A stretch of DNA of 64,000 nucleotides. Origin: Brevibacillus composti. GTDB lineage: Bacteria; Bacillota; Bacilli; Brevibacillales; Brevibacillaceae. Positions 55,011-63,362 of this stretch are shown piece by piece. The translations under genes and the position numbers were made by a program. The notes under the pieces are model-generated. The model saw only the letters and a program-made list of their open reading frames with translations. It did no database searches and was not told where the DNA came from. The stretch covers positions 3,858,001 through 3,922,000 of the forward strand of contig NZ_CP066308.1 of NCBI RefSeq assembly GCF_016406105.1, read 5' to 3'. Positions within the stretch are counted from its first letter, which is position 1, and every line of letters starts with the position of its first letter.

Positions 55011-56381
55011 TCAAAACCTCTTTCGCTTGGCGGAGGATGGAATCATCATCTCTTCCCGGTACTTGGCCACGGTCCGCCGGGAAATCTCGATCCCTTCTTC
55101 CAGCAGCATCTCCGAGAGCTTCTGGTCGGACAGCGGCTGTTTGCGATCCTCCTGGTCGATCAACAGCTTGATCCGCCGCTTCACGCTCTCCGAGGAGGTC
55201 GCTTCTCCGCCCGCCGTCGAGAGCGCGGAGGTGAAGAAATACTTGAGTTCAAACAGCCCTCTCGGCGTTTGCACGTATTTGTTGCTGGTCGCCCGGCTGA
55301 TCGTGGACTCGTGCAGCCCTACCTGTTCGGCGATTTCCTTTTGCGTCATCGGCTTCAGATAGTGAACGCCACGGTCAAAGAAATCCCGCTGCATATCGAC
55401 GATCGCCTGTGTCACCCGCATCAGGGTAAGCCGGCGCTGCTCCAGGCTTTTTGCCAGCCACATGGCTGCATTCAGCTTTTCATGAATAAATTGTTTGGCC
55501 TCGTCCTGACTCTTCTGCTGGTTCAGCATCTTTTCATAAAAGCTGTTGATCTTCAGACGAGGAGTCGCCACGTCATTCACCAGGACGAGGTATTCCTCGC
55601 CTACCTTTTCCACGGTTACATCCGGGATGACATACCGGGTGTCGACGTGCGAAAAAGCGGCGCCCGGACGGGGGTTGAGCGTGCGCAGGAGATCGGCCAT
55701 CGCCTGAACCTCCTGCACCGTACAGCCTACTTTGTCGGCGATGCGCTGAAAGCGGCAATCTGCCAGATCCTGAAGATGATGGGTCACGACCTGAACGATC
55801 GCCTCATCGTCCAGCGCCAGATGTCTCAATTGGAGCAGCAGACACTCTTCCAGGCTTCTTGCTGCCACGCCTGCGGGATCAAAATGCTGGATCACCACCA
55901 GGACATCCTCGGCTTCATTTAGTTCGACGCCCATGCGCTCAGCCGCTTCCTCCAGCGTAATCTCTAGATATCCTTTTTCATCGAGATTGCCTATCAAAAA
56001 TTGCGCAATTCGCCTTTGTGCCGGGGTAAAGCTTTTGATATAGCCAAGCTGGCTCTCCAAATGCTCATACAACGTCATGTTTCCCTGATGGACAAAATCG
56101 AGCGGATTGTAAGTGCTTTCATTTTTTCCGGAAGAATACTCCCCTGTGGCACGATTGCCAATGACTTCTTTCCAGTCGATCTCGGGCTGCTGCTTCTCCA
56201 TCTTGGCAGGCGCTGCCTCCATCGCTGCTTCCTGCAGCTCGAAGACTGGATTCTCATTTGCCTGCTCCTGCAAATACGACACAAGATCCACGGCCGAAAA
56301 CTGCAGAATCGTGATCGCCTGTCTCAACTCCGGCGTCATGACCAGCTTCAATGTCTGTTCCTGATATAGTCCAAGGCCCAT
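55011..56381 (-). CDS. rpoN: RNA polymerase sigma-54 factor
   Basis: A 456-residue sigma-54. Region I (GLGLYQEQTLKLVMTPELRQAITILQ) binds activators, the core-binding region follows, and the C-terminal DNA-binding domain carries the RpoN box (SRRTVAKYREEM). The ATG at 56381 matches the usual family start; a 21-codon longer frame exists. It directs -24/-12 promoters together with enhancer-binding proteins such as the one encoded at 63359. It forms a unit with the glutaredoxin-like gene upstream of cggR. Confidence 0.96.
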   Translation of the reverse strand: MGLGLYQEQTLKLVMTPELRQAITILQFSAVDLVSYLQEQANENPVFELQEAAMEAAPAKMEKQQPEIDWKEVIGNRATGEYSSGKNESTYNPLDFVHQGNMTLYEHLESQLGYIKSFTPAQRRIAQFLIGNLDEKGYLEITLEEAAERMGVELNEAEDVLVVIQHFDPAGVAARSLEECLLLQLRHLALDDEAIVQVVTHHLQDLADCRFQRIADKVGCTVQEVQAMADLLRTLNPRPGAAFSHVDTRYVIPDVTVEKVGEEYLVLVNDVATPRLKINSFYEKMLNQQKSQDEAKQFIHEKLNAAMWLAKSLEQRRLTLMRVTQAIVDMQRDFFDRGVHYLKPMTQKEIAEQVGLHESTISRATSNKYVQTPRGLFELKYFFTSALSTAGGEATSSESVKRRIKLLIDQEDRKQPLSDQKLSEMLLEEGIEISRRTVAKYREEMMIPSSAKRKRF

Positions 56382-56526
56382 GTTCACCGGTGTTCGCCCC
56401 CCTTCAAGCAGTTCTGCGCAGTATTCTCCATCGTTCATTCTCACTTTTATCTATTTTCATTATATTCGCTTTCCCATGCAATTTTCCTGCCAATATCTGA
56501 AATGCGTTCTGGAAGAAATGCGCGGG

Positions 56527-56555
56527 TTGCAACTGGCTACAATTTCTTTTATAAT
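56527..56555 (+). promoter_or_regulatory. tRNA-Arg promoter
   Basis: TTGCAA (56527-56532), 17 bases, TATAAT (56550-56555), 20 bases upstream of the tRNA. Confidence 0.75.
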
Positions 56556-56575
56556 GAAATCTGTCACATTACCAT

Positions 56576-56650
56576 GCGCCCGTAGCTCAGTGGATAGAGC
56601 AGCGGTCTCCGGAACCGCGTGCGGAGGTTCGACTCCTCTCGGGCGTACCA
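56576..56650 (+). tRNA. tRNA-Arg (CCG)
   Basis: A 75-nt cloverleaf. Acceptor GCGCCCG/CGGGCGT, D-arm GCTCAGTGGATAGAGC, anticodon stem GCGGT/ACCGC with loop CTCCGGA (anticodon CCG), T-arm GGAGG-TTCGACT-CCTCT, and encoded CCA. It reads CGG codons. Confidence 0.96.
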
Positions 56651-56676
56651 TCTTGTTTATCTACAGTGAATACATG

Positions 56677-56708
56677 AACCTCCGTTTGCTATGCGAACGG
56701 AGGTTTTT
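56677..56708 (+). terminator. tRNA-Arg terminator
   Basis: AACCTCCG/CGGAGGTT stem followed by TTT, 27 bases after the tRNA. Confidence 0.85.
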
Positions 56709-56792
56709 CCTTTCGTCTTTTTTTCCGTGGAGTAAACTTCTCCATTTCGGTCATAGTAAAAAAGCGCGATGCCAACAGAGGGAGGTGCGACA

Positions 56793-56930
56793 ATGGATTT
56801 TACCCGGATGAGCACGAAAGAGTTCGTCGATAAAGTTCATGAAGCCCAGGCCCACGCTCGGGAGAACAAGGAGCACAACGGTTACGGCCGTCCGGCCAAA
56901 CGTCTTCCCAGCAAGCAAGGCATCCGCTAG
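56793..56930 (+). CDS. Small basic hydrophilic protein, unknown
   Basis: A 45-residue protein beginning MDFTRMSTKEFVDKVHEAQ, rich in His, Lys, Arg and Glu, with no hydrophobic segment. GGGAGG lies about 7 bases before the ATG, and a strong terminator follows the stop, which supports a real gene. I do not recognise the family. Size and composition resemble minor spore or nucleic-acid-associated proteins, but that is speculation. Confidence 0.65.
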   Translation: MDFTRMSTKEFVDKVHEAQAHARENKEHNGYGRPAKRLPSKQGIR

Positions 56931-56933
56931 CAG

Positions 56934-56970
56934 AAACGCCCTGGAGATCGCTTCTCTCCAGGGCGTTTCC
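56934..56970. terminator. Bidirectional terminator
   Basis: AAACGCCCTGGAGA/TCTCCAGGGCGTTT stem between the convergent small gene and the amino-acid-binding protein gene. Confidence 0.85.
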
Positions 56971-56985
56971 TCTGGCTCGCCTGCT

Positions 56986-58230
56986 TTACTTGGCTTCGCC
57001 TACATATACTTTTTGGCCGTTTTCGTACTTGTACACGTAAACCGATGCGAATTCGTTGTCGCCTTTTTCGTTGAAGGTGACTTTTACGAATTGACCTTGG
57101 AAGTCTTTGGTATCATGGACCGCCTCCATCACTTGCTGACGGCTTGGCTTCTTGCCGTCATTTGCCTTGATGGCTTTTTCCAGACCGTTCAGCAATACAT
57201 TCATGGAGTCGTAGCCAAAGGAGGTAAAGATACCGACTTTGTTGTTGGTTGCGGCTTCGAAGTCAGCAATCCACTTCTTGCCTTCTTCGGTCGCAGTCAG
57301 ATCGCCGACTGTGGACGTAAAGATCACGTTGTTTGCATTTTCAGCTCCAGCGATTTTCACCAGGTCAGCAGAGTCGTAACCGTCTCCGCCCATGAATACG
57401 CCTTTGAAGCCTTTTTCACGGGCTTGCTTGATCAGGATCCCTGCGTCGGAGTAGTATCCGCCGAAGTAGATCATTTCCGGATTAGCAGCCAGGATTTGGT
57501 TGATGACCGCGCTGTAATCCTTCTCCCCAGCAGTGATGCCCTCGTAACCTGCGATGGTTACGCCGTCTTTTTCGAATTGCTTTTTCACTTCATCAGCCAG
57601 ACCTTGGCCGTATGCTTGCTTGTCATGAACGATGTACGCAGTTTTAACATTAAGCTGGTTCTTGGCAAAGATAGCTGCCTTGGAGCCTTGTTGGTCGTCA
57701 CGCGCACAAATGCGGTGAACGATTTTTTTGCCTTCTTCTGTCAGGTTGGAACCTGTCGCGGACGGAGAAACCATTACCAGATTATCCGTCTCATATTGAG
57801 CAGATGCGGTAATCGATGCCCCTGTGGTAGCGTGACCGACGACACCGAGAACGTCTGCGTTGGAGATCAGCATTTGAGCGACCGCCACGGCTTGCTTTGG
57901 ATCGGCCTGGTCGTCCTGTGCCAGCAACTGGACATCAAAGCCCAGCTCCTTAAACTTGTCCTTTTGTTGCTTCAGAGCGTATTCAGCACCCGCTTTTGCC
58001 GTGCTGCCGTAGTCGGAGTATTGACCGGACATCGGACCTACCGTCGCGATCACGATTTTTTCCAGTGCGCCGCCAGTGCTGCCGCCGCCGCTATTGTTTG
58101 CCGACTCCGGAGCTGCCTGTCCGCCACCGCCCGCATTGCCACCTGCATTACCTCCGCCGCCGCATCCTGCGAGAACTGCGCCCAGCGCGAATACAGTAGT
58201 GAGAAGAGTAATGCTTTTCTGTTTTTTCAT
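56986..58230 (-). CDS. Branched-chain amino acid ABC substrate-binding lipoprotein
   Basis: A 414-residue LivJ/LivK-type periplasmic-binding-fold protein. Signal peptide with lipobox LGAVLAGC, then a Gly/Asn-rich linker (residues 24-50), then the type I binding fold (KIVIATVGPMSGQYSDYG, VVGHATTGASITAS, VYKYENGQKVYVG). It presumably delivers Leu, Ile or Val, or a related ligand, to a Liv permease, which is not in this window. The ATG at 58230 has AAGGGGG about 10 bases upstream; an 18-codon longer frame is less likely. Confidence 0.92.
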   Translation of the reverse strand: MKKQKSITLLTTVFALGAVLAGCGGGGNAGGNAGGGGQAAPESANNSGGGSTGGALEKIVIATVGPMSGQYSDYGSTAKAGAEYALKQQKDKFKELGFDVQLLAQDDQADPKQAVAVAQMLISNADVLGVVGHATTGASITASAQYETDNLVMVSPSATGSNLTEEGKKIVHRICARDDQQGSKAAIFAKNQLNVKTAYIVHDKQAYGQGLADEVKKQFEKDGVTIAGYEGITAGEKDYSAVINQILAANPEMIYFGGYYSDAGILIKQAREKGFKGVFMGGDGYDSADLVKIAGAENANNVIFTSTVGDLTATEEGKKWIADFEAATNNKVGIFTSFGYDSMNVLLNGLEKAIKANDGKKPSRQQVMEAVHDTKDFQGQFVKVTFNEKGDNEFASVYVYKYENGQKVYVGEAK

Positions 58231-58431
58231 TGTGAAAAAACCCCCTTTTACTTTACGGACAAACAATGAGTCACCTTCTCTCATTGTAAAATAAATAAGA
58301 AAATTTGCAACATATAAATTCGTAACATATCAAAAATATTGTCAATTCCGACTCCGCTGCCCGCTTTTCTACGAACGGCTCGGACAAGAAGCCGCTCCCC
58401 TTGGCGGAGAGCGGCTTGAGATCCCGTTTTT

Positions 58432-58548
58432 CTATTGATCATCGTTATTGTAGTATTTCCGAGAATAGGCTTTTCTGGTGACAAAGAGTGTCAGACCGAT
58501 AATCACAATAAACAATATGACACTCGCGATGATCACTGCCGCTTCCAC
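58432..58548 (-). CDS. Small membrane protein (38 residues)
   Basis: GTG start at 58548 with GAGGGG about 9 bases upstream. The product is one transmembrane helix (VIIASVILFIVIIGLTLFV) followed by a charged tail RKAYSRKYYNNDDQ. A consensus-like promoter lies 33 bases upstream and a hairpin (58388-58420) downstream. The family is not recognised. Confidence 0.6.
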   Translation of the reverse strand: MEAAVIIASVILFIVIIGLTLFVTRKAYSRKYYNNDDQ

Positions 58549-58580
58549 TGGACATTCCCCTCTCCCTCATCTTGTACCTT

Positions 58581-58610
58581 ATTATATCGGAAGAGGCGAT
58601 TCTCGTACAA
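58581..58610 (-). promoter_or_regulatory. Promoter of the 38-residue membrane protein
   Basis: Minus-strand TTGTAC (58605-58610), 18 bases, TATAAT (58581-58586). The -35 element and spacer lie within a 26-bp unit repeated in tandem just upstream. Confidence 0.6.
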
Positions 58611-58638
58611 CGTCGGAAGAGGCGATTCTCGTACAACG
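58587..58638. repeat. 26-bp perfect tandem duplication
   Basis: Two exact copies of a unit beginning TCGGAAGAGGCGATTCTCG at 58587 and 58613. Each contains a TTGTAC on the minus strand, so the -35 box is duplicated while the -10 is not. Confidence 0.85.
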
Positions 58639-58658
58639 GAGGAATCAACCAGTCTCGC

Positions 58659-59117
58659 TTACTTCTCGACAGGAACGCTCAGGTTGTACGTCAGGGTGTT
58701 GGCATCATAGGATACCGTGGCACCCAGTTCCTGCGCGATATAGACGAGCGGAACCAGTACAGCGCCTGTCGTTACGCGCGGCGGATGGGCCACGTGGATT
58801 TCCTTGCCGTTTTTGTAGGCAAAATGGCTGTTTTTGTACATCCGCAGGGCGTATTGATTGTTTTTGGAGATCAATAGGGATTCGATCATGGTATCCCACG
58901 CAGCGCTTGCGTCAAGCGCATGCGCCAGTGTGCTGGCGTTCACGTAGGCCACGCCGTTCTCCGTCACGACATCTTGCGGGAATGGGAGCTCGTTTCCGTT
59001 CAATTTTACGGTGATTTTTTGCTGAACGGCCGTCTCCTGGGCGAGCGCTGCGGTAGCGGCAACACTTCCGGTCAGGAGAGCTGCCGTAAGCAGCATAGCT
59101 GGAACTTTGCGAAGCAT
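58659..59117 (-). CDS. Exported stalk-domain (copper amine oxidase N-like) protein
   Basis: A 152-residue secreted protein with a signal peptide (MLLTAALLTGSVAATAALAQ) and a single copper-amine-oxidase-N-like domain (KITVKLNGNELPF, GVAYVNASTLAHALDA, VLVPLVYIAQELGATVSYD). Such stalk domains are common in Paenibacillaceae envelope proteins; they carry no enzymatic activity. The ATG at 59117 follows GGAGGG; an ATG 9 bases earlier is less well placed. Confidence 0.8.
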   Translation of the reverse strand: MLRKVPAMLLTAALLTGSVAATAALAQETAVQQKITVKLNGNELPFPQDVVTENGVAYVNASTLAHALDASAAWDTMIESLLISKNNQYALRMYKNSHFAYKNGKEIHVAHPPRVTTGAVLVPLVYIAQELGATVSYDANTLTYNLSVPVEK

Positions 59118-59353
59118 GGTACACACCCTCCAATAAAATTATGTAATACATTCCATTTTTGAGACTTCGACACGTTTTACCCTTTTCCTTCTTTTTCTTG
59201 CCATAACTTTCCTATGCGTCATCCTGTCATATGATGCCACACTATTTCTAAGGAGAGATGGTCGCGGGATCCCTCCTTTTATTCCGCGAACAAACGTTTT
59301 TGTGCACAACCTGTTGATAACTTTGTGGATAACCCGGTGAGGAGGAATGCCGC

Positions 59354-59608
59354 ATGCCGCCCGAACGCTACTATCTCATCTATCAGGAAGCCAGCGACGA
59401 AGAATGTCTGCTCACCATCCAGCCCTATGATGACGAAGAGCTGCTGGCCGAAGCGATCAACCGGCTGCAAACCAGGGAGGTAGACGAATACACGATCATC
59501 AAAGGGAGAAAGATGAAAGCCAAGCTGCGGCTGGCCGTCGAGCTGAGCGAAGCCGAAGACAAAGCGGCGGCACCCCCTCCACAACTTGCGGACGAATCGG
59601 ACGTCTAA
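59354..59608 (+). CDS. Hypothetical acidic protein
   Basis: An 84-residue acidic protein (RYYLIYQEASDEECLLTIQPYDDEELLAEAINRL) with an Ala/Pro-rich C terminus and no membrane segment. AGGAGG lies 7 bases before the ATG. Downstream there is a hairpin (59622-59650) before the sigma factor gene. Family not recognised. Confidence 0.7.
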   Translation: MPPERYYLIYQEASDEECLLTIQPYDDEELLAEAINRLQTREVDEYTIIKGRKMKAKLRLAVELSEAEDKAAAPPPQLADESDV

Positions 59609-59684
59609 ATGAGACGGATCAATCGGCAGTGAAATTTTCCCTGCCGATTCTTCGTATCTAAAGGTGGGAGGAGGGGATGCGAGT

Positions 59685-60290
59685 ATGGATCCGGAATTGG
59701 CACGGGCAAATCGGGAGGCGGCCCAGTATGTACAGCAGTTTCTCAAAGGACAGTCTCGGGCGTTTCCCGCACTCGTCGCGCTGTTTGCTCCCCGGGTGAT
59801 GAGCATCATCAGAAGGATGGTCTCCGGCTATCACGACGCCGAAGACCTGCATAATGAAATCTGGCTGAAAGTGGCGCAGCATTTGCACAAATACGATGCC
59901 GACCTGCCGTTTCACTCCTGGCTCTACCGCATCGCCTCCAATGCCTGTATCGACTTTTTGCGAAAAAAACGGGAGATCGTGCTGGAAGCGGAACAGCTTC
60001 ATCAGCAGGTCCACAAATCCCCCTCCGAACGGGTAAAAAGTCCGGAGCTGTTCCTCTTGGAAAAAGAGAGTTGTTCTGAATTGACCGCCCTGCTGGACCG
60101 CCTGAATGAGACGGATCGCCTGATTCTCACCCTCCGCTTTGTTCAGGATATGAGTTACGAAGAGATTGGCAGCATCGTGGGCATGAGCAAAAACACAATC
60201 GGGACCCGGCTGTTCCGGGCAAGAAAGCAGTTGAAAGAGCTGCTCGTTCAACACAGGGAGGAAAGGAGAGAATCCGATGCCGCATATTGA
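59685..60290 (+). CDS. ECF-type RNA polymerase sigma factor
   Basis: A 201-residue ECF sigma factor. Region 2 (SRAFPALVALFAPRVMSIIRRMV...HDAEDLHNEIWLKV...FHSWLYRIASNACIDFLRKK) binds core and the -10; region 4 (LTLRFVQDMSYEEIGSIVGMSKNTIGTRLFRARKQL) binds the -35. The ATG at 59685 has AGGAGGGG about 10 bases upstream. It overlaps the downstream anti-sigma gene by 14 bases, a classical coupled pair. The signal sensed is unknown. Confidence 0.93.
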   Translation: MDPELARANREAAQYVQQFLKGQSRAFPALVALFAPRVMSIIRRMVSGYHDAEDLHNEIWLKVAQHLHKYDADLPFHSWLYRIASNACIDFLRKKREIVLEAEQLHQQVHKSPSERVKSPELFLLEKESCSELTALLDRLNETDRLILTLRFVQDMSYEEIGSIVGMSKNTIGTRLFRARKQLKELLVQHREERRESDAAY

Positions 60291-60837
60291 TGCGCTTACC
60301 TTGATGATGTACGTGGACGGGGAACTGTCAGATATGGAAGCGGCCGCTGTACGAGACCATGTCAACGCCTGTGCCGGTTGCCGCCGGGCACTGGAGATGC
60401 AGCAGGCGGAGGAAAAGTGGGTGGCGGAGCGTTTTTTCGCTGCTGATCTCCCTCCCCTCCCGATGGAGCTGGATCCCCTGACAATCGCGCAGGTAGAAGG
60501 CATAGCCCTCTTGCACAAGCGAAACCGCCGCCGTTTCTGGTGGCGAATCCTCCTGGTGGCCGGAAGCATGTTGATCTCGCTCGCCTGCTATCTCCTTTTC
60601 TGGCAGAAAATCTGGGCCGAGTGGGCTCTGCCGATCTGGACCGCCTGGCGCAGCCAGCTTTTCTGGAGTTCCGCCTTTTGGCTGAATGACAGTGCCCGCG
60701 ACCTTTTCCATGCGCCCGCCGCCTACCTGATCGCGCTTCCGCTGCCGTTTTTGCTGCTGGCCGGTTTGCTTCTGGTGTTGAATCTGCGCTTTTCGCCCCT
60801 TTCTACATCGCGCTTTGACAAACAGGAGGTGAAGTAG
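60277..60837 (+). CDS. Zinc-finger anti-sigma factor, membrane-bound
   Basis: A 186-residue protein with an N-terminal zf-HC2/ZAS domain (H-x3-C-x2-C in HVNACAGCRRALE) that holds the sigma factor. Two transmembrane segments follow (ILLVAGSMLISLACYLLFW near 90 and AYLIALPLPFLLLAGLLLVL near 155). It should hold the sigma factor inactive until an envelope signal arrives. It is followed 1 base later by the bactofilin-like gene. Confidence 0.9.
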   Translation: MPHIDALTLMMYVDGELSDMEAAAVRDHVNACAGCRRALEMQQAEEKWVAERFFAADLPPLPMELDPLTIAQVEGIALLHKRNRRRFWWRILLVAGSMLISLACYLLFWQKIWAEWALPIWTAWRSQLFWSSAFWLNDSARDLFHAPAAYLIALPLPFLLLAGLLLVLNLRFSPLSTSRFDKQEVK

Positions 60838-60838
60838 C

Positions 60839-61966
60839 TTGAGAAGGATGTTTGCTTTGATCCTGCTGACGAGTCTCTTGCTCGTCTCCTCTGTCGCCTA
60901 CGCCTTTTCCGGCGTTGCCGAGGAGCGATACTACTTGGCGCAGGAGAGCGTCCATCGGGGGGATTTGGCCGTAAGCGCCGCCAGGACGGTAATCGAAGGC
61001 GTCGTCGACGGCGACTTATACGTGTTCAGTGAAAATGTACAGATAAAGGGGAAAATTACAGGGGATCTGTTCAGCTTCGCGGCAACCACGATCGTCTCCG
61101 GCAAAGTCGAGGGGGATATCCGCTCGGTGACGGACACGCTGTTGCTGAATGGCGAGGTGGGAGGAAGCGTAGCCAGCATCTCCAATCACCTCCTGCTGGA
61201 GCCGAACGGACGGATTGGGAAGAACCTGCTCATGCTGGCAGCCAACGCCGATCTGCTGGGAGAGGTGAGCCGGGAAGCAAACGGGATGGCCGACAGCATC
61301 CGCATTTCCGGGAAAGTCGGCGAAGGCATCTCCATGCTGCATGCGCGAACCATCCGGCTCGACGCGCCTGCCGAAATCGGCGGCGACCTGGTCTACACCA
61401 GCCCCGGGGAGGCAATGATTGCGCCTGGTGTGACCATCGCGGGCAAGGTCTCTTTCACCCCGATGGAGCCTGTGCAGAAAACCGAACGCTTCTCCTACTT
61501 TCCGCTCCTGCTGGGCCTCGCCTCCCTGCTTTGCACGCTTTTGATGTGGCTGGCTGTCCGCTATTTGTTCCCCGCTGGACTGGCGGGGATCTCCCGGCAG
61601 CTGGATCAGGGTGGACGCAGCCTGTATCTGTGGGGACTTATTCTGATGCTGGGCATTCCGCTTTTGTCGCTCATCCTGCTCATCACCATGGTGGGAATTC
61701 CGGTGGCGGTCCTTCTGATGGCGGCCTATTCGATCCTCGTTTGGGCAGCCAAGGTATTCGTCGGGGCCTGGCTGGGCATCCGGCTGGCGGAACGCTTTCA
61801 CTGGCGCCTCTCTCCGCTGCTGGCTGAGCTCGTCGGCGTATTTCTCCTTCAGTGCCTGATGACCATTCCGCTGATCGGCTGGCTGCTCGCTCTGCCGGTC
61901 TGGGCCGCCTTTTTGGGAGCACTCGCGGGAGTCGTGGTTCGGGCCAACAAAACTTTTCTGCGCTGA
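60839..61966 (+). CDS. Bactofilin-like beta-helix membrane protein
   Basis: A 375-residue exported protein. The signal peptide (FALILLTSLLLVSSVAYAFS) is followed by about 180 residues of hexapeptide-like repeats (VIEGVVDGDLYVFSENVQIKG, KITGDLFSFAATTIVSGKVEGDI) as in polymer-forming cytoskeletal proteins, then a C-terminal block of four or five transmembrane helices (from about 225). The repeat domain therefore lies outside the membrane. The start is TTG at 60839 with GGAGGTGA upstream. It is the third gene of the sigma/anti-sigma operon and a likely target or sensor partner. Function unknown. Confidence 0.8.
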   Translation: MRRMFALILLTSLLLVSSVAYAFSGVAEERYYLAQESVHRGDLAVSAARTVIEGVVDGDLYVFSENVQIKGKITGDLFSFAATTIVSGKVEGDIRSVTDTLLLNGEVGGSVASISNHLLLEPNGRIGKNLLMLAANADLLGEVSREANGMADSIRISGKVGEGISMLHARTIRLDAPAEIGGDLVYTSPGEAMIAPGVTIAGKVSFTPMEPVQKTERFSYFPLLLGLASLLCTLLMWLAVRYLFPAGLAGISRQLDQGGRSLYLWGLILMLGIPLLSLILLITMVGIPVAVLLMAAYSILVWAAKVFVGAWLGIRLAERFHWRLSPLLAELVGVFLLQCLMTIPLIGWLLALPVWAAFLGALAGVVVRANKTFLR

Positions 61967-62024
61967 TCACGTTTAGCTTCCGGTTTTTTGGTCAAGATGG
62001 TGTAAGAGACGTGCAGTTTTCATG

Positions 62025-62051
62025 TTTGACCTTCATTGACCTTCGTTGACC
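62025..62051 (+). promoter_or_regulatory. CtsR operator with three heptads
   Basis: TTTGACC, ATTGACC and GTTGACC at 62025, 62035 and 62045, exactly 10 bases apart; the complement reads AGGTCAA repeated three times. CtsR of Gram-positive bacteria binds tandem (A/G)GTCAAA heptads. The middle heptad overlaps the -35 box. Confidence 0.85.
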
Positions 62052-62064
62052 TTTTGTGTATGAT
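62036..62064 (+). promoter_or_regulatory. clpP promoter
   Basis: TTGACC (62036-62041), 17 bases, TATGAT (62059-62064). The CtsR heptads cover the -35 and spacer, so repression by occlusion is expected, with release on heat stress. Confidence 0.75.
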
Positions 62065-62093
62065 ATTCTTACAAAGAGAGGAGGAAGACCTGA

Positions 62094-62693
62094 ATGCACA
62101 TGAACTTGATTCCGACTGTAATTGAACAGACCAACCGCGGTGAGCGTGCTTACGATATCTATTCCCGTCTGCTGAAGGATCGCATCATCTTTCTCGGTAC
62201 GCCGATCAACGACACCGTAGCCAATATCGTCGTGGCACAGATGCTGTTCCTGCAAGCAGAAGACCCGGAAAAAGACATTCACTTGTATATTAACAGCCCG
62301 GGCGGATCGATTACCGCCGGTATGGCTATATACGATACGATGCAGTTTATCAAACCGGATGTATCCACGATCTGTATCGGGATGGCGGCATCCATGGGCG
62401 CCTTCCTGCTGGCAGCGGGCACCAAGGGCAAGCGCTACGCCCTCCCCAACAGCGAAGTGATGATCCACCAGCCTCTCGGAGGAGCACAAGGGCAGGCCAG
62501 CGATATCGAAATCGCCGCCAAACGCATCCTGCGAATGCGCGAGCACCTGAACAAAATCCTCTCGGAACGCACGGGTCAACCCTTGGAGCGCATCCAGAAG
62601 GATACGGACCGCGACAACTTCCTGTCCGCGCAAGAGGCGATGGAATACGGCCTGATCGACAAGGTCATCTCGTCCGAAGCTGCAGCCAAATAA
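62094..62693 (+). CDS. clpP: ATP-dependent Clp protease proteolytic subunit
   Basis: A 199-residue serine protease that forms a double heptamer and works with ClpX or ClpC. The catalytic triad is Ser100 ([11 protein letters not shown]), His125 (MIHQPLGG) and Asp174 (TDRDNFLS). GGAGGAAGACC precedes the ATG. It degrades misfolded proteins, including ssrA-tagged products made by the tmRNA encoded in this window. Confidence 0.98.
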   Translation: MHMNLIPTVIEQTNRGERAYDIYSRLLKDRIIFLGTPINDTVANIVVAQMLFLQAEDPEKDIHLYINSPGGSITAGMAIYDTMQFIKPDVSTICIGMAASMGAFLLAAGTKGKRYALPNSEVMIHQPLGGAQGQASDIEIAAKRILRMREHLNKILSERTGQPLERIQKDTDRDNFLSAQEAMEYGLIDKVISSEAAAK

Positions 62694-62722
62694 ACAGACA
62701 CGCGAATCGTGTCCTGCGTGTG

Positions 62723-62753
62723 GAAACCCTGCCATCACCGGCAGGGTTTCTTT
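62723..62753 (+). terminator. clpP terminator
   Basis: GAAACCCTGCC/GGCAGGGTTTC stem followed by TTT. Confidence 0.85.
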
Positions 62754-62772
62754 GCGTATGCCGGAATTTCCA

Positions 62773-62800
62773 TTGACTCCTCTGTCGCACAAGCGATAAC
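62773..62800 (+). promoter_or_regulatory. Possible queT promoter
   Basis: TTGACT (62773-62778), 16 bases, GATAAC (62795-62800), about 20 bases before the riboswitch. Confidence 0.45.
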
Positions 62801-62826
62801 ATATGTCTTTGGGATCTTTTTATGCC

Positions 62827-62866
62827 CACGTGGTTCGAAACCATCCCACGATAAAAAACTAAGGAG
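62827..62866 (+). promoter_or_regulatory. preQ1-I riboswitch
   Basis: CGTGGTTCGAAACCATCCCACG forms the P1 hairpin with the conserved GGTTC, and the A-rich tail ATAAAAAACTAAGGAG folds back. The tail contains the ribosome site AAGGAG of queT, so ligand binding should block translation. This small class I aptamer commonly precedes queuosine-related transporters. Confidence 0.88.
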
Positions 62867-62876
62867 CTAACTGAAT

Positions 62877-63362
62877 ATGAACGTAAAAACACTTGTCGTC
62901 AACGGCATTGTGGCTGCTCTGTACATTGCGGTCTCAATGCTCATCCAGCCTTTTGGCTTTACCAATGTACAATTTCGGGTATCCGAAATGTTCAATCATC
63001 TCATCGTCTTCAACAAGAAGTATTTCTTCGGCATTATCCTGGGGGTCTTTCTGACCAACCTGCTTTTCTCGCCGATGGCGGCATACGACCTGGTATTCGG
63101 CGTCGGCCAATCCGTGCTGGCTCTGCTGATTACGATGTTCACGATGCGGTTCATCAAAGACGTCTGGGCCCGCATGATGGTGAATACCGCCGTCTTCACC
63201 TTTACCATGTTTTTGATCGCGTATGAGCTGAAGCTGGTTTTCGATATGCCGTTCTACTTCACGTGGCTTACGACAGCGGCTGGCGAATTGGCGGTGATGC
63301 TGGTCGGGGCGCCGATCATGTATTTGATGAACAAGCGGCTGAATCTGGAAAAACGGGTCTAG
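62877..63362 (+). CDS. queT: QueT-family queuosine precursor transporter
   Basis: A 161-residue membrane protein with five or six hydrophobic segments (VVNGIVAALYIAVSMLIQPFGF, GIILGVFLTNLLFSPMAAYDLVFGVGQS, LAVMLVGAPIMYLM). It is the substrate-binding (S) component of an ECF-type importer for preQ1/preQ0. The preQ1-I riboswitch directly upstream supports the ligand. Its TAG shares the palindrome CTAG with the stop of the convergent regulator gene. Confidence 0.92.
   Translation: MNVKTLVVNGIVAALYIAVSMLIQPFGFTNVQFRVSEMFNHLIVFNKKYFFGIILGVFLTNLLFSPMAAYDLVFGVGQSVLALLITMFTMRFIKDVWARMMVNTAVFTFTMFLIAYELKLVFDMPFYFTWLTTAAGELAVMLVGAPIMYLMNKRLNLEKRV

Noticed and set aside
59313..59335. Two DnaA-box-like sequences (TTATCAACA and TTATCCACA on the minus strand)
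   Set aside because: Only two sites, in a short gap far from dnaA or any replication gene and without an AT-rich unwinding region; not enough for an origin.
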